NCBI GenBank assembly: GCA_029891345.1
Contig: CM057009.1
Span: 298,631,466-298,695,465, forward strand
Length of the DNA stretch: 64,000 bases
Reading direction: 5' to 3'
Source: Dryococelus australis
Lineage: Eukaryota; Arthropoda; Insecta; Phasmatodea; Phasmatidae
Both the position numbers and the translations under genes were made by a program. Of this stretch, positions 48,329-59,160 are shown piece by piece; positions within the stretch are counted from its first letter, which is position 1, and every line of letters starts with the position of its first letter. A model generated the notes under the pieces. The model was not told where the DNA came from. It made no database searches and was given only the letters and a program-made list of their open reading frames with translations.

Positions 48329-48511
48329 AACGGATGACAGTGATGGGCTCATATCTAAACAGTAAACTATGCGGTACTTGTGGGTTAGAAATATTATTGC
48401 TGAATGTGCAGTGACTAGATATGTGTATGCGTGGCTGGAATCTGGCTTCCATTCCAGTGGTGGCTCTCGAGGCACTATCGACACAACTGTCAGTTCCTCC
48501 GTACATGACTC
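48329..48511 (-). CDS. Szt2: SZT2 homolog, second visible coding exon (partial gene)
   Basis: This 183-bp exon encodes 61 codons in phase 0, starting ESCTEELTVVSIVP and ending LDMSPSLSSV. The minus strand shows the acceptor ggtttgtgcag just before it and the strong donor gtgagtat just after. The middle (YLVTAHSAIIFLTHKYRIVY) corresponds to the SZT2 stretch that in human reads VTFLAWQYRF and leads into LDLSPS. Upstream exon 51944-52078 ends in the same phase after a 3,432-bp intron; the downstream intron to 1272 is 47,056 bp. Reading frame, splice sites and family order all agree, so I consider this a real host exon with no stop or frameshift. Confidence 0.83.
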
Positions 48512-50154
48512 CTGCACAAACCATCACACCCTTCATCATGCTTGCCAACCTATTTTAAAAATACACAAGGAAAACTTTCATACATCCTACAAAAATGTAC
48601 GCATTTTGCTTCCACTAAGGTACAACTTGCAATGCAGGCCGTCCTGTAGCACTGCACTCAGTGAGAGCATTTTTTAAAAACTTTGCTCATTTTTCCTATC
48701 ATTCAAATCTGCGTCCAAATGTAACAACTAACATTGCCATGAAGGATGTAAGCCATGTATCCATGTATTCACTACCACTACAAAATTGTTACAAACATAA
48801 ATATCTAAATACCAGGGTTGGTGGGTTCTGTGTGTTCATCTCACCTCAGCATCTTTACAAAACACTTTGTATTACTAAACATTTAATACTGAAAAGGTAG
48901 GAGTTTGCTGGTTGACGCTAAATAGAAAACATAGATTTGTCACTGAGGTTGCATTTATTGATTTCCAAGTACATACCGTGCCAGAAAAATTAATTAATGA
49001 TTACTCTCGGACATGACTAGCTAACTATGTTAGGTGGTTCCCCAGCTCGTAATTAATTTAGCTCACTCCTAGATGGATGATTTTCTACGGGGCGTTTGAG
49101 AACACAGCCACCATAAGGAAAGGGGTCTACAGCTGCTAGGATGGACTGTAGATTTTTCCTGGAGACAGGACACACAGAATTACAAAATGAACACTAACAC
49201 GTGCAATTACTGAAGTCACTAATGCTTACTCGTCGGGATGCACCTCCCACCACGTGGTGTGTGTGGTGACGGTCTTTACACTTAGCAGGCTAAGACGAAA
49301 ATGTCACCGTAGAAAAATTACACAATTAAATATTGATGAGAAAACATGGGACACAATATGAACAGGCACAATAAACAAGCAGATGCGTGAATGCATTCTT
49401 ACATGATGTGGATGCCGCTGGATGAAGTTCGTAGTGGGCCATGTGGTGCAGGTAAAATTGCAATATTTTCAGTAAAATTCATAGAAATTCTGTCAGACAA
49501 AATGATGGCGTTCTTCAGAAAAATTATGCTGATTGCATGTTGAACACTCAAGCATTTTTAGTGCGCCTGATGGCGGAAATAACCACGTGTGCGGTTTACC
49601 GCATGGTCAGTTACAAAACATTGATCATGACAAAAATTACAAGAACCCTATTAATGAAACAAGACATATTACCCTGAGAAATTTATGGTGCACAAGCTAT
49701 TATCAACAAGAACACTTGAAGTGTGATGATGATGCAACGTGGACTTGGAGGCAGTTAACCACGTGGTCGCAAATGATGTGGCCGTAAAACAATTTAACAT
49801 GGCAAAAACCCTACAATACATACATACAAATTTACCCTTAATATTGCCCATGGTAATTAAGCAGCAATTACAATGCAAAAGCCTTTAACATAGGCGGATG
49901 GTGTTTGATTCATAGTTGCGTGGGCCGCGTGGCCTCTCCGACATCTTTCCTCCTTCCCTCGATTTAAGTTCAAAAAGCCACAAAGGCTGCAAAATATTTA
50001 GTTAAGCGGAAGCATTATGCTGTGGATGTCTGGCAAAACGTACGCAAAACAAAGGTTAACCGGTAAACTAAAGTGAACTATAGAAATCTAACTCAGTGCA
50101 AAAATATGAAGTGCGTACATGACAGCGTCTTACCTCACCAGCTCTCCTCGGTTC

Positions 50155-50194
50155 CTTGTGTGAACCCCTGCCCAGAGGCAGGGGTTCACACAAG
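50155..50194. repeat. Perfect hairpin with 18-bp arms and 4-base loop
   Basis: The left arm CTTGTGTGAACCCCTGCC is the exact reverse complement of the right arm; the loop is CAGA. On the minus strand a good splice donor (gtaagacgc) begins at 50133, just 21 bases past the hairpin. A structured non-coding exon is therefore possible. Confidence 0.9.
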
Positions 50195-51060
50195 CAGAAG
50201 TGCTATGCACACCGAGTAAAACTTTAATATTAAAATTAAATAGCACATAAGATAATTTCATACAAATTCACACTAGCAATTTAAATTGTGAAATACTGGT
50301 AATATATAACAGTTCTTTGAAGGCATTAATTCCCGAATATCAATGTACTGTATGTCTCTTCGTGCAGTGCCCATTTTGAATATACAAAGAACATTGTGCA
50401 ATATTTATGAAAAGCCATTTTTAACACTTTATATTTATAACACTTTTAGCCCTGAAAGAAAATGGAGAAATATATACTGCAAACAATAATAATCCCATTA
50501 CGGGAAAGTCTGTGTTATGGCCTCTCTGCGCAATGCTTACCCATGTGTCACGTAAGTTACGAGTGCCATCATGGTCTAACTGCAGCTGGCTGTTAGCCAG
50601 CGTCAGACTGCATCCAGATACATTAATAAAATAACATTTAAATAAACACTAACAAATTAAAACCATAAACAACATATATGTGAAGTTAAAAGAAACCATT
50701 CATAGCACTATTACACAAGACAGCATATATAGTGGCAACTTAAACAAGTAGTTACTGATAACTAACGAGCCTACTTTGCTCTACATGGATACAAATAAAT
50801 TTAAATTAATTCTTAAAAGCTTAGATGGCAGGTAGGTGGTGATGTCTCATTGACAGCAATATCATTAGAAATGAAACCATAAATATGTGAAAGAGTACCA
50901 AGACAATTAAAATACACGAGTAAATTATCCAGTATTCAAATTCAGAAAAACTTGTAAAATTAAGCTAACTTGCAATCAACTGTATCACAGAGGTAGGATT
51001 CGGAACATCAACTTTGGATGCAATTGGTCTAATGTTTTGAATTATAGGGTTTACTAACCT

Positions 51061-51228
51061 GAAGGGGCCACAATGACTGAGCGATTAGCATGCTCACCTC
51101 CCACCAAGGCGAACTGGTTTCAATTCCCGGCCGGGTTACAGGATTTTTGCAAGTGGAAATTCTGCCGGACAATTGGTCAGTGGGTTTTCTCAGGAATCTC
51201 CCGTTTCTCCCGCCCTTGCATTCCGTGT
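51061..51228 (+). mobile_element. tRNA-derived SINE (family 1), good 5' half
   Basis: Head with GGGGCCACAATGACTGAGCG and ATTAGCATGC (A-box region), B-box GGTTTCAATTCCCGG, then the body blocks ACAGGATTTTTGCAAGTGGA, GTGGGTTTTCTCAGGAATCT and CTCCCGCCCTTGCATTCC. It sits in the opposite orientation to SZT2. The tail is missing. Confidence 0.82.
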
Positions 51229-51943
51229 GAATAATAAACACAAATTTAATTAAAAGACCACTTGTTCACACAAGACATTATTTTCTTGCTTTATTTTGTA
51301 AGCCTGTGTCTTTTTATACATTTTATGAAAAAATTTATAAAACTTTTCTAATACTTTTCCATGGAAAAATTTATTTATATGTGGACAGTAACACATAATT
51401 GAAAATATGTTATAAAACTGGTAGTATGACATAAACAATAAGTTTATGTGTGAAATTAAGTACAGCATTATTGCTCATATTTACTTGGCCTCAATAAAAC
51501 AAGTGGCAATAATTCTCATAAGTCACTGCCAACACTACAGGAAGTATTTAAAATGGGGAAGATTTTTATCAATGATTGGTATCAAAACGTGTTCAGTTAA
51601 CAAAAAAATCAACTGCAGCACAGTATTCCAAATTTGCTGTAACATTTTATCAAAATCCAATTTTTCTAATAAATTTTTTATGGGGATGAAACTACTATGT
51701 GAAAGTGACATTAAAACCCTAAACTGTGTTCCTAAGAAATGTTTAACTGCAAACATATTAAAGTATAGTTTCATATAGGCTCCACCTTATTTTGTTATAT
51801 TTCAATGTTCTAAGATATAAATGTTTTGCCAATATTTGTTATTTTCTTTTCAGCATGTATTACATATCCTGAAGATATTTTTGGTTTCAATACAGGTTGT
51901 ACAGATACTAAAATAAATAAATAAATAAATAAATACAACCTAC

Positions 51944-52078
51944 CAATGTCTCCCTCTTTTCTACACTTAAAATCTTGTTTAAATGATCTAAAAGCCATTG
52001 TGCACGGACACTGCGAGACAAGCAGTAGTCATTTGTCATCAAAATATAAATAAAGCCAGCTTCCAAAACCTCAGGATC
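51944..52078 (-). CDS. Szt2: SZT2 homolog, first visible coding exon (partial gene)
   Basis: This 135-bp exon encodes 45 codons in phase 0, beginning DPEVLEAGFIYILM and ending VEKRETL. The acceptor is tgttttgttacag and the donor gtaggt. It matches the extreme N-terminus of SZT2, where the human protein has [24 protein letters not shown]. The residues aligned with that last block here are TNDYCLSRSVRAQWLLDHL. An upstream exon carrying the start codon should lie beyond 52078 on the plus coordinate, but I could not find it, so the 5' end of the gene is unresolved. An AAAT microsatellite (51911-51935) sits right after the donor. Confidence 0.82.
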
Positions 52079-53152
52079 CTGTAACAAAACACAAAAATAA
52101 CACCAACATTCCAAGAACATGCAATATCAAATGAAGTCTGATTATGCAAAACAGCATAAACATTATACACTGGAATATAGCTTAATAGGAGCACCTTGTA
52201 ACCTGATATGTTTTCAATAGACGAGGTGCATGGACAAAAAAAACTTCAGTCAATTTACTCAGAGCTATACCAGTGATACCGGATTGTCACAGACTATATG
52301 CACAGTTCAAACAAGTTTGTGACATATTCCTCAACTATGACTGCAACTTTTTTCTAACAGAGTCACTATTACATCATCCACCTGTGTTGAACACAGTATT
52401 TTCCTAAACTTTATAAAGAATTTCACTCTTAGATATACCTAATTACTACTTACTACAGCAACAAAAATTGTTTCCATTACATGGCAGTCATTTATAAACA
52501 AGCTAATATTTTTAAAAAAAACACACGTAAAAAATTTTTGTTTGTGTATGTGTGCGCGTGCGCACATGCACGTGTGTGAAACAGTCAATTTCATATAATT
52601 TAAGCAACACCAATATAATTTTTAAAAATCTAATATATTTTTAGTTAACATAATGAAGGTTTATAAATTTTTATATTAGTTATAGTGTATGTTTTCCCAA
52701 AAAAAAAAATTATACGGTAACCTCTATTAACAATTTTAAACGTTAAAATTTTTTTGTGAATTTCACTGCTTACAACACAGCATTTCATTTTTGACAAATT
52801 CAGATATATAAAATTTAAAATTGGTTAGTCCCCAGATAATCTGGAGAATATATTTAAAATCTCCAGCAAATTAACAATAAGAAGTGTTTGTCTTGTGCCT
52901 GTGAATTAAACAGTTCCTAAGAAATGGAGACCTGAAAATGTTAGTTGGTACTAGTATTTAATTTTTTAAGTGCATGCACTAATGACTTAAGAAATCCATA
53001 TTTCAGCTAATGTTTAACATATTACTCTGAAACTTTGGGAATTATTACTTTATAGTATAAACTTTAAAAATTTTTAATTTAAAATTGGAGCTACTCACTG
53101 AGAGGATCTTGTTGAAATTACATGGAACAATCCTTAATGAAACACTGTGAAA
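52079..53152. other. AT-rich sequence upstream of the first visible SZT2 exon
   Basis: The SZT2 start exon was looked for here and not found. A purine-pyrimidine alternating run (52540-52578, TGTGCGCGTGCGCACATGCA) could adopt Z-DNA. Confidence 0.45.
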
Positions 53153-53370
53153 TGTTGGGTTTTTTTAATGTATTTATATGGTTGCTAGTGTTATTGTTTT
53201 GTTTACGTCACTCATTGTGTTCGCCAAGATGGTGCAGATGAAGAATAAAGTTGTTGTTCTTGTCTGCACTCATTTCAGTTAGTGGAATTAACACTCTTTT
53301 GAACACTATAAATGTTCAAAATGGTAATGACTATGGTTATCCGGAGGAATGAGTCATTGCCAACGCAACA
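53153..53370 (+). repeat. BEL/Pao 5' LTR
   Basis: 218 bp, starting TGTTGGG and ending CGCAACA, the TGTTG...CAACA ends usual for BEL LTRs. AATAAA lies at 53246. Two bases later comes TGGTCCACTCGGGCCAGATG, a TGG-starting tRNA primer site. Confidence 0.65.
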
Positions 53371-53599
53371 TTTGGTCCACTCGGGCCAGATGAAACCAGT
53401 TTTGTTGTTCGTGTCTTTGTGGCGCGGTTGGCACTAATTCTAAGTGAATAATGGTTTGAAGAACTGTGGTGTCAAGTCATTTATATTTTGTTCGCATCAT
53501 GTTTGTGGTTGGCGGCGTTATTCATATTTAAATAATTTTCATTGAGGAAAAATTTTATTAGGGAACCTCTCAAACTTGTTCAGACTATCGATATACCGG

Positions 53600-55490
53600 A
53601 GTGGTCTATAATGGATGACAAGATCGAAGTGTTGACATTGCCGAAGCAGTTGTAAACAATCTGTCACAAAAACAGTTATTTATTGTGACATGTCGGTTGC
53701 TGCAGATATGAGCTGGATTTGAAGATGACCATTTATCATTGAAATTACTCATGAAAGACACTGAAAATTTTGATGAATGCCTCCATAACAAGAGGTTAGA
53801 CGACTTTGACAAAACATAGTGTACTATTGGAGATTGCTAGGATTTTCGATGATCCACTTGGATGGTTGACACCTATTCTCCTTTTCACTAAAACACTTAT
53901 GCACTGTGATGAGAGCTCCTGCCAGACATTCTGCACAAATGGGAGAACTTCAAAGAAAACCTACCACCAATGTCATGTCTGCAGTGTTGCCTCACAGTAT
54001 TCCCAAAGCTTTGCAAGCTGTTTATGAATTGCATGGATTTTGCGACAGTTCGGAAGTGGGATATGCAGCAGTGGTGTATCTTAGGTCAATCTATCCAGAT
54101 GGGCATGTTAAGATCGTGCTACTAATAGGAAAATCCAGGGTGCCACCAGTGAAACAGCTCTCTATCCCCTGACTAAGATTATGTGCTGCTGTTATGGTGG
54201 CGAATTTGTTGGAATTTGTCAAATTGGTCTATAATAACACACTTCCAATAAATATAATGATTGCATGATCAGACTCAACTGTGGTGTTGCACTGGGTTGC
54301 ATCATCACCTCATAGATGGAGACCTTTTGAGCGAACCATGTGAGTCGAGAGATTATTCCTGTAAATTGTTGGAGACACATTGTTACAGAAGAAAATCCTG
54401 TAGATTGAGCCTTCTGTGGTTTGTTGTCCTCTTAGCTAATCAATCATCCTCTTTTGTGGTCTGAGCCTCATTGGCTAACATATGCGTGCATCGAACCACA
54501 AGATACCCCAAGCAATGGTCAATGTGTGAATGAGTGTCTCGCCTGCAAAGAAAAATCTGGTATGGTGGGTTGTACAACAAGGATTTCCTACGAAAAACTG
54601 GTTGCTAATTCCTCAACCTTAGTGAAGCTGCAGTGAGTTACTGCTTATTGTCTTATGTTTTTGCACAATTGTGGACAGCCCAGAGAGCTGAGAATGGTAG
54701 GACCCTTGGCAACAAAGGAGCTTAAGAGGAGTCTTCAAGTCTGTCTCCAATATGCTCAGTCATCGTTTGCAGTAGATATATCAGCAGTGGAAAGGGGGCA
54801 GCTATGCTCAAATTCCATTTTGTGCTTGAACCCTTTTTTGAATCCTGCAGGACTTCTCAAAGGTGGGCAGAAGGCTGTCTCATGTAAACCTTCAATACCA
54901 TTTGTAGCATCCAATAATTCTAACTGACACCCTCTTACTGCATTGATAATTAATCATTATCACCAACTTCGTCTTCATCCAGGTCCTTGTGCTTTGAAGG
55001 TAATACTCAGTCAACTGTTCTAGATCTATTCAGCATGGTCAGTAATTAAGCACGTTTTGCAACAGTGTGTTAAGTGATTTTGCACCAAGCCCATTCCCTT
55101 TTCTCCAGCAATGGGTGAACTCCCTGCTGGTCTGGCATAGCAAGTCAGATGCATTTCAGCACACTGGAGTTGATTACGGTGGTACCTTTCATGCCACCAT
55201 GACTTGAGCATAAGTGTTCAAGTCCATCAAAGCATACATATGTTTGTGTGTATGGCCACTAAAGCCTTACATTTGGAGCAGGTGTTTGATTTGTACACTC
55301 CTATGTTCTTGGCTGCCTTTCAGCACCTCTTTTCTAGACGAGAGAGACCCAGTCATATGTACAATGAATATGGGAGCAACTTTGTTGGGGAATCTAGAGA
55401 ATTGGATGAACTGTACCAGTTTGTATGTGCCACCACTCACAATGATAACGTGACGATGGTACAATTAATCTTAAATATTTTTTGATAGGG
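53600..55490 (+). pseudogene. BEL/Pao pol remnant (RT end, RNase H, integrase)
   Basis: Near 53806 the characteristic BEL block follows the RT: TKHSVLLEIARIFDDPLGWL, then TPILLFTKTLM. The RNase H region has LHGFCDSSEVGYAAVVYLRS, SRVPPVKQLSIPRL and then SDSTVVLHWVASSPHRW (54270-54310), including the acidic D-S-T. The integrase is recognisable from LVKRLLQ-like Cys residues near 55060 (CVKxFCxKP) to a MATKALHLEQVFDLYTPMFLAAFQ stretch and ERPSHMYNEYGSNFVGESREL (55204-55430). At least six frameshifts or stops occur. Confidence 0.82.
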
Positions 55491-55499
55491 TATTATTCT

Positions 55500-56690
55500 A
55501 GAATTTTTATCCTATTTTTGTTAATATTTGACCCTAATGTAGGCCAGTCTTCTTTCGGGTAGACCTAACCCTTCTTTTTAATTCAGAAGACTTTGAATTC
55601 CCTGGGAACCCCTTTTATTATTTATTAGGATACATTTACTTTAGAATTTTCAGTTGAATTTTGAGATTTTACGTTATGTGGTTGTGTGGTTAGGATCATT
55701 CTTTTTGTGGATACAAATATCTCTTTGTAGTGTTTGGATGATAATTTAATATTAATTATTCAAGTTTTTGGTTATAACTTATCGAAAAGCAGTTTTTCTG
55801 TTTTTGTATTCAGATACACATATGCTCCCCCCCCCCCCCCCCCACCCCCCGTTTAACCTCAACAAAGTAGTAATGTTTTGTTTGAATTTTAATTTTTGGA
55901 TTATAAACTGATGCCTTGATCTTTTTATCTAGCAAGTTCATTATTTATTTATTCTTTTTTTTTCTCAAGGTCGTATTAAAATTCACTACGTCTGACTGAT
56001 TCACAACAAATTTTTGTAGGTTAGGATATTAGGTCGTTTACTTTGATTTCCCTAGAATACATTTTGAAAGTGTTGAAGACACATCCAAAGCCATTTGCTG
56101 GACATATATTGCAACTTCATGCCGAAATCAGCTTCTGAATACTTTGTACTGGCTGCAGATGCACTTGTTCTTATTCTTTACTGTGTCAGTAAAGTGCCGT
56201 CACCATTCGCCTGTTATTGTGGTGCATATGTGCCTGTATATTCGTGGAGTCAAACTGACAAGGGACTTTTTCGAGTCAACAACTGTAAGCATGTGGGCTG
56301 CAGCAGGGGAGGAGAAAGAAATTCGTGCTGCGTTTCGCAGACCAAATTTAGGCCCCTTAGGGGAAGAGGAAGAGAGCTACAGACTAACCGTGTGTTTGTG
56401 AGTGATGGCCCATGAGCGCGGAGGACTGTGATTGGCCGAAGGCCAGGGGACGCGAATCACGACGTCACGCGAGGCCAGGTGCGCCATGTTTGTAGAAGAT
56501 TAGCAGTTGAAGCGAGAGGATGTGTTTTTGGGAGGCCGGTTCGCAGGAGACCGCCTGAGGTTTAACAGAATGCGTTAAGTATTTTATTAACTTTGTTTGT
56601 TTTGCTGGGTAAGAGCATTTTTTTTATGCTTCACAGGAAAAGGAGTCTGGCACTATCCTTTAAATAGTGGTCAGTTTTAAGATAGCGAGA
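55500..56690 (+). mobile_element. Family X copy 2 (LTR-like)
   Basis: Similar in order and local sequence to 20860-22040: an AGGCC-CTCTT / TTCCCT block near the start, T-rich middle, then CCAAT (56431), CRE-like GACGTCA (56461), CTTCACAGGAA and TTTAAATAGT (56659). It directly truncates the BEL integrase. A 17-C run plus CACCCCCC lies at 55827. Ends and coding capacity are not defined. Confidence 0.5.
56425..56690 (+). promoter_or_regulatory. CCAAT/CRE/TATA promoter-like module of family X, copy 2
   Basis: GTGATTGGCCGAAGG, ACGACGTCACG and CCTTTAAATAGTGGTC in the same order and spacing class as in copy 1. CpG-rich against an AT-rich background. Confidence 0.5.
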
Positions 56691-57504
56691 TAGAGTAGTT
56701 CAAGATCCAGTACTGGTTGAGAGAGAGAGAGAGAGAGAGAGAGAAAAAAAAAATCATTGCAGCTATCTTCTAAGGTATTTGGTTAAGAGCGACTATCATA
56801 GTGGTAAATAAAAGGAGGAACAATGGTGAAGTATTCTTGAAGTTAATGAGTCGTAAACTCCTTTTGCTAGAACTTTCAACTTAAGTGACCTAAGTAGTAA
56901 AAGACATGATTTTAACTGTTGTATTTGAAGATTTAGAAAGTTTTCAGAGCTCAAGTGTTTTGTTATTGAAAACCATTTTTAAGGTTGGCACAAGTGATTA
57001 ATATTTTAGATTTTTAGTACTCTTGTTTCCTTATTGCAAGTGACACATGAACAACGACTATAGCTTTCCTACGCTGCAAGCCCTTCCTTTATAAATGTTT
57101 ACGTTGAACGTGATCCATTAAATTTTAATATTACTGTCGAAGTAATTTTTCTTGATTGAAATTATAGAATTATTCAGGCCAATCCCTACCTGAATAAGTT
57201 CAAAACAACTTGGTATTAAGAAAAGAAACGTAAATAGCTTTTCTATGTTTTGTTGAAGACTTTTCATGTGTACTGACAGTATTTGCCTTTGAGGTTGGAA
57301 ACGAATAGTGAATAACAGAAAGATCCCACATATCTAAAAAAATTAAGAAACTGGAAATAAAAGAAACCTAGCAAACAGAAACATAACTAACTTAATAAAT
57401 GTTCATTATAGATTACTGTGACCTACAGAGACTACTGTAACTCTTACTTTTATAACAGGCCTACGAGCCAATGCTAAAGCGATTTTTAGATTTTACTTTT
57501 AAAG
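56691..57504. other. Spacer with a short GA repeat
   Basis: A GA run of about 26 bases at 56719-56744 followed by poly-A. Otherwise nothing recognised. Confidence 0.45.
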
Positions 57505-57850
57505 TAAAGTCCCGCTAATCCAGACTAAATGGGACCGGAACCTGTCTGGGTCACCAAAGGTCCAGATTAAATGGAATTTGCCATATAATGCACGTAATAC
57601 AAGTTTTAGATGGGTAAAACAATAAAAATCCAAGGTTTTTTAATAAATCAAGTTCTCCTACAGCTTAATTCTAGTTTCAATATTACTGTATACATATACC
57701 TAAGTTTTTAACCTACAAACTGATCGGATGAACAAAACAAAACATTTTTGTGATTAAAATTAAAAATTTATCGATTGTACAGTACAAAAAAAAAAACACA
57801 GTACAATGCTGTTACTAATTAAGAATTTTAAAAAAGAAAGAAACTTTAAA

Positions 57851-58091
57851 TTCTGAACACGACCTTAAAATAAAACTACAGTTTTGTACTGAAAACAAGA
57901 ATAACGTTTTTAGACTCACTGGAAAATGTCTGTAATGTTCTTTTGCTTTAAAGAAGACTGACATTAAACATCAAATTCTGAACAGGACCTTAAAATAAAA
58001 CTACAGCTTTGTACTGAAAACAAGAATAACGTTTTTAGACTCACTGGAAAATGTCTGTAATGTTCTTTTGCTTTAAAGAAGAATGGCATTT
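57851..58091. repeat. 125-bp tandem duplication in Tigger leader
   Basis: 57851-57975 and 57976-58091 both start TTCTGAACA.GACCTTAAAA and run through AATGTCTGTAATGTTC to TTTAAAGAAGA with only a few differences, so the duplication is recent compared with the other repeats here. Confidence 0.92.
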
Positions 58092-58690
58092 TGCCGTGCA
58101 ATCTCGTAGGCGCCTCAAGGTCAGTAATTCAGCAGATGATGTATCACTTTATTTCTCGAAGTATGGTATCAACAAGCACAAAATACGTTTGCCACTGTTC
58201 CTGGTTACCTTCATAAATTGTTTTTTGTGTACTTTGTTATTTTTTTTTACCAAAGATCAGGAAATGCGTGATAAACGAAAAAAGGTTGTAGTGACTATGG
58301 AGGAGAAACTAAGCACTATAAACAGACTAGACTCTGGGGTAACTGCAAAAACTATTGCTTCAGAGTTAGGAGTTGGGGAAAGAACAGTTGGTGACTGGAA
58401 GAAAAATCGTGCAGAAATTGAAAAGGGGTGTGCCGCCAAGTTAGTGGAAGTGGAATGAAAGTAAGGAAAATCATGCTGAAAGAAAAGCATAAAGAAATTG
58501 AGGAAGCTTTATTTTTGTGGCATGAACACTTAAAGGAAAAGACTTGCCTGTTACTGGGCTGGTATTGCAGGAAAAAGCAATGCAATTTAAACGACAAATA
58601 GAAGGAGAGGATTCAGAATTTATTGCCAGTGAAGGATGGTTAGATTGCTGGAAAAAATTATTCAGTATTCGCCAACATATTCCAAACATA
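58051..58690 (+). pseudogene. Tigger transposase DNA-binding region
   Basis: The first frame (to 58458) holds a CENP-B/Psq helix-turn-helix: TMEEKLSTINRLDSGVTAKT followed by IASELGVGERTVGDWKKNR. The next part is in a different frame (58460-58690) and has the second, Tc5/CENP-B-type HTH: EEALFLWHEHL-like residues, then FIASEGWLDCWKKLFSIRQH. The catalytic DDE domain is missing because the sequence changes to a retrotransposon. A one-base shift at about 58455-58460 separates the halves. In family members these two HTH units together bind the terminal repeats. Confidence 0.78.
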
Positions 58691-58769
58691 TCACCTGTAA
58701 GGTCTTGGAAAGTTATTTTGGACCATGAAGGTGGACATTTCAACCTTCAACCTGTGCGTGAAACTGAAG

Positions 58770-59160
58770 TGAAAGATGAAAATGATAAACTTGTTTCGTT
58801 GGGTAACTTGTTTCGGAAATGGGTAGAGGGTGCAGAAGGAATGGGTAGCATGATGCAGAGAATGGTAGCACAGTTAGTCAACAGAGGATTAGTCCAGGTA
58901 GTAGAAACACCTACGAGATGGAATAAGGAGAGTGTTGGGTCAGTGCCGGATGTGGTGTTGGTCAGACCTAGGAATGCTGTTGTTGGTGCAATAGTATTTG
59001 ATTGTATAAGCGACCATCATATCCCGGTTGTGGGAATTGGGATTGGTAGGATGACGGAAGTGCAAATGGCAGAAAGGTTGGTGTGGCAGTATGGGAGAGG
59101 AGACAAGAAAAGAGCACAAATATTCCTGAGAGACAGGTTTAAAAATGGTCTATGAACGAG
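58770..59160 (+). pseudogene. Non-LTR endonuclease (EEP) C-terminal part
   Basis: The frame includes LVNRGLVQVVETPTRWNK, VPDVVLVRPRNAVV and then DCISDHHIPVVGIGIG. The SDHxPV motif is the end of the exonuclease-endonuclease-phosphatase fold (catalytic Asp-His). The N-terminal catalytic residues are absent because the insertion is 5'-truncated. The open frame runs back without a stop into the Tigger HTH, giving a 203-codon chimera (58544-59155). Confidence 0.75.

Larger units (their letters stand above)
48512..51943. other. SZT2 intron (3,432 bp) between first and second visible exons
   Basis: Contains a SINE (51061-51228), a 40-bp perfect hairpin (50155-50194) and a smaller hairpin at 50585-50601. 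No other exon assigned; a donor-like site on the minus strand at 50133 is noted with the hairpin. Confidence 0.55.
53153..55490 (+). mobile_element. BEL/Pao LTR retrotransposon, internally deleted and 3'-truncated
   Basis: The 5' LTR (53153-53370) is followed by a primer site and then, after only about 250 bp, by pol sequence, so gag, protease and most of RT are gone. The remaining pol has RNase H and integrase blocks in broken frames up to 55490, where family X sequence takes over. No 3' LTR was found. Confidence 0.78.
57505..58690 (+). mobile_element. Tigger-type transposon, left half
   Basis: The left end (57505-57590) has AAGTCCCGCTAATCCAGACT, GGGACCGGAACCTGTCTGGG and AAGGTCCAGATTAAATGG. 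This is the pattern of repeated CCAGA/TCTGG blocks found in Tigger termini. Transposase follows at 58180-58690. A 125-bp tandem duplication lies at 57851-58091. The right half is missing: a non-LTR element occupies the place of the catalytic domain. Confidence 0.72.
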
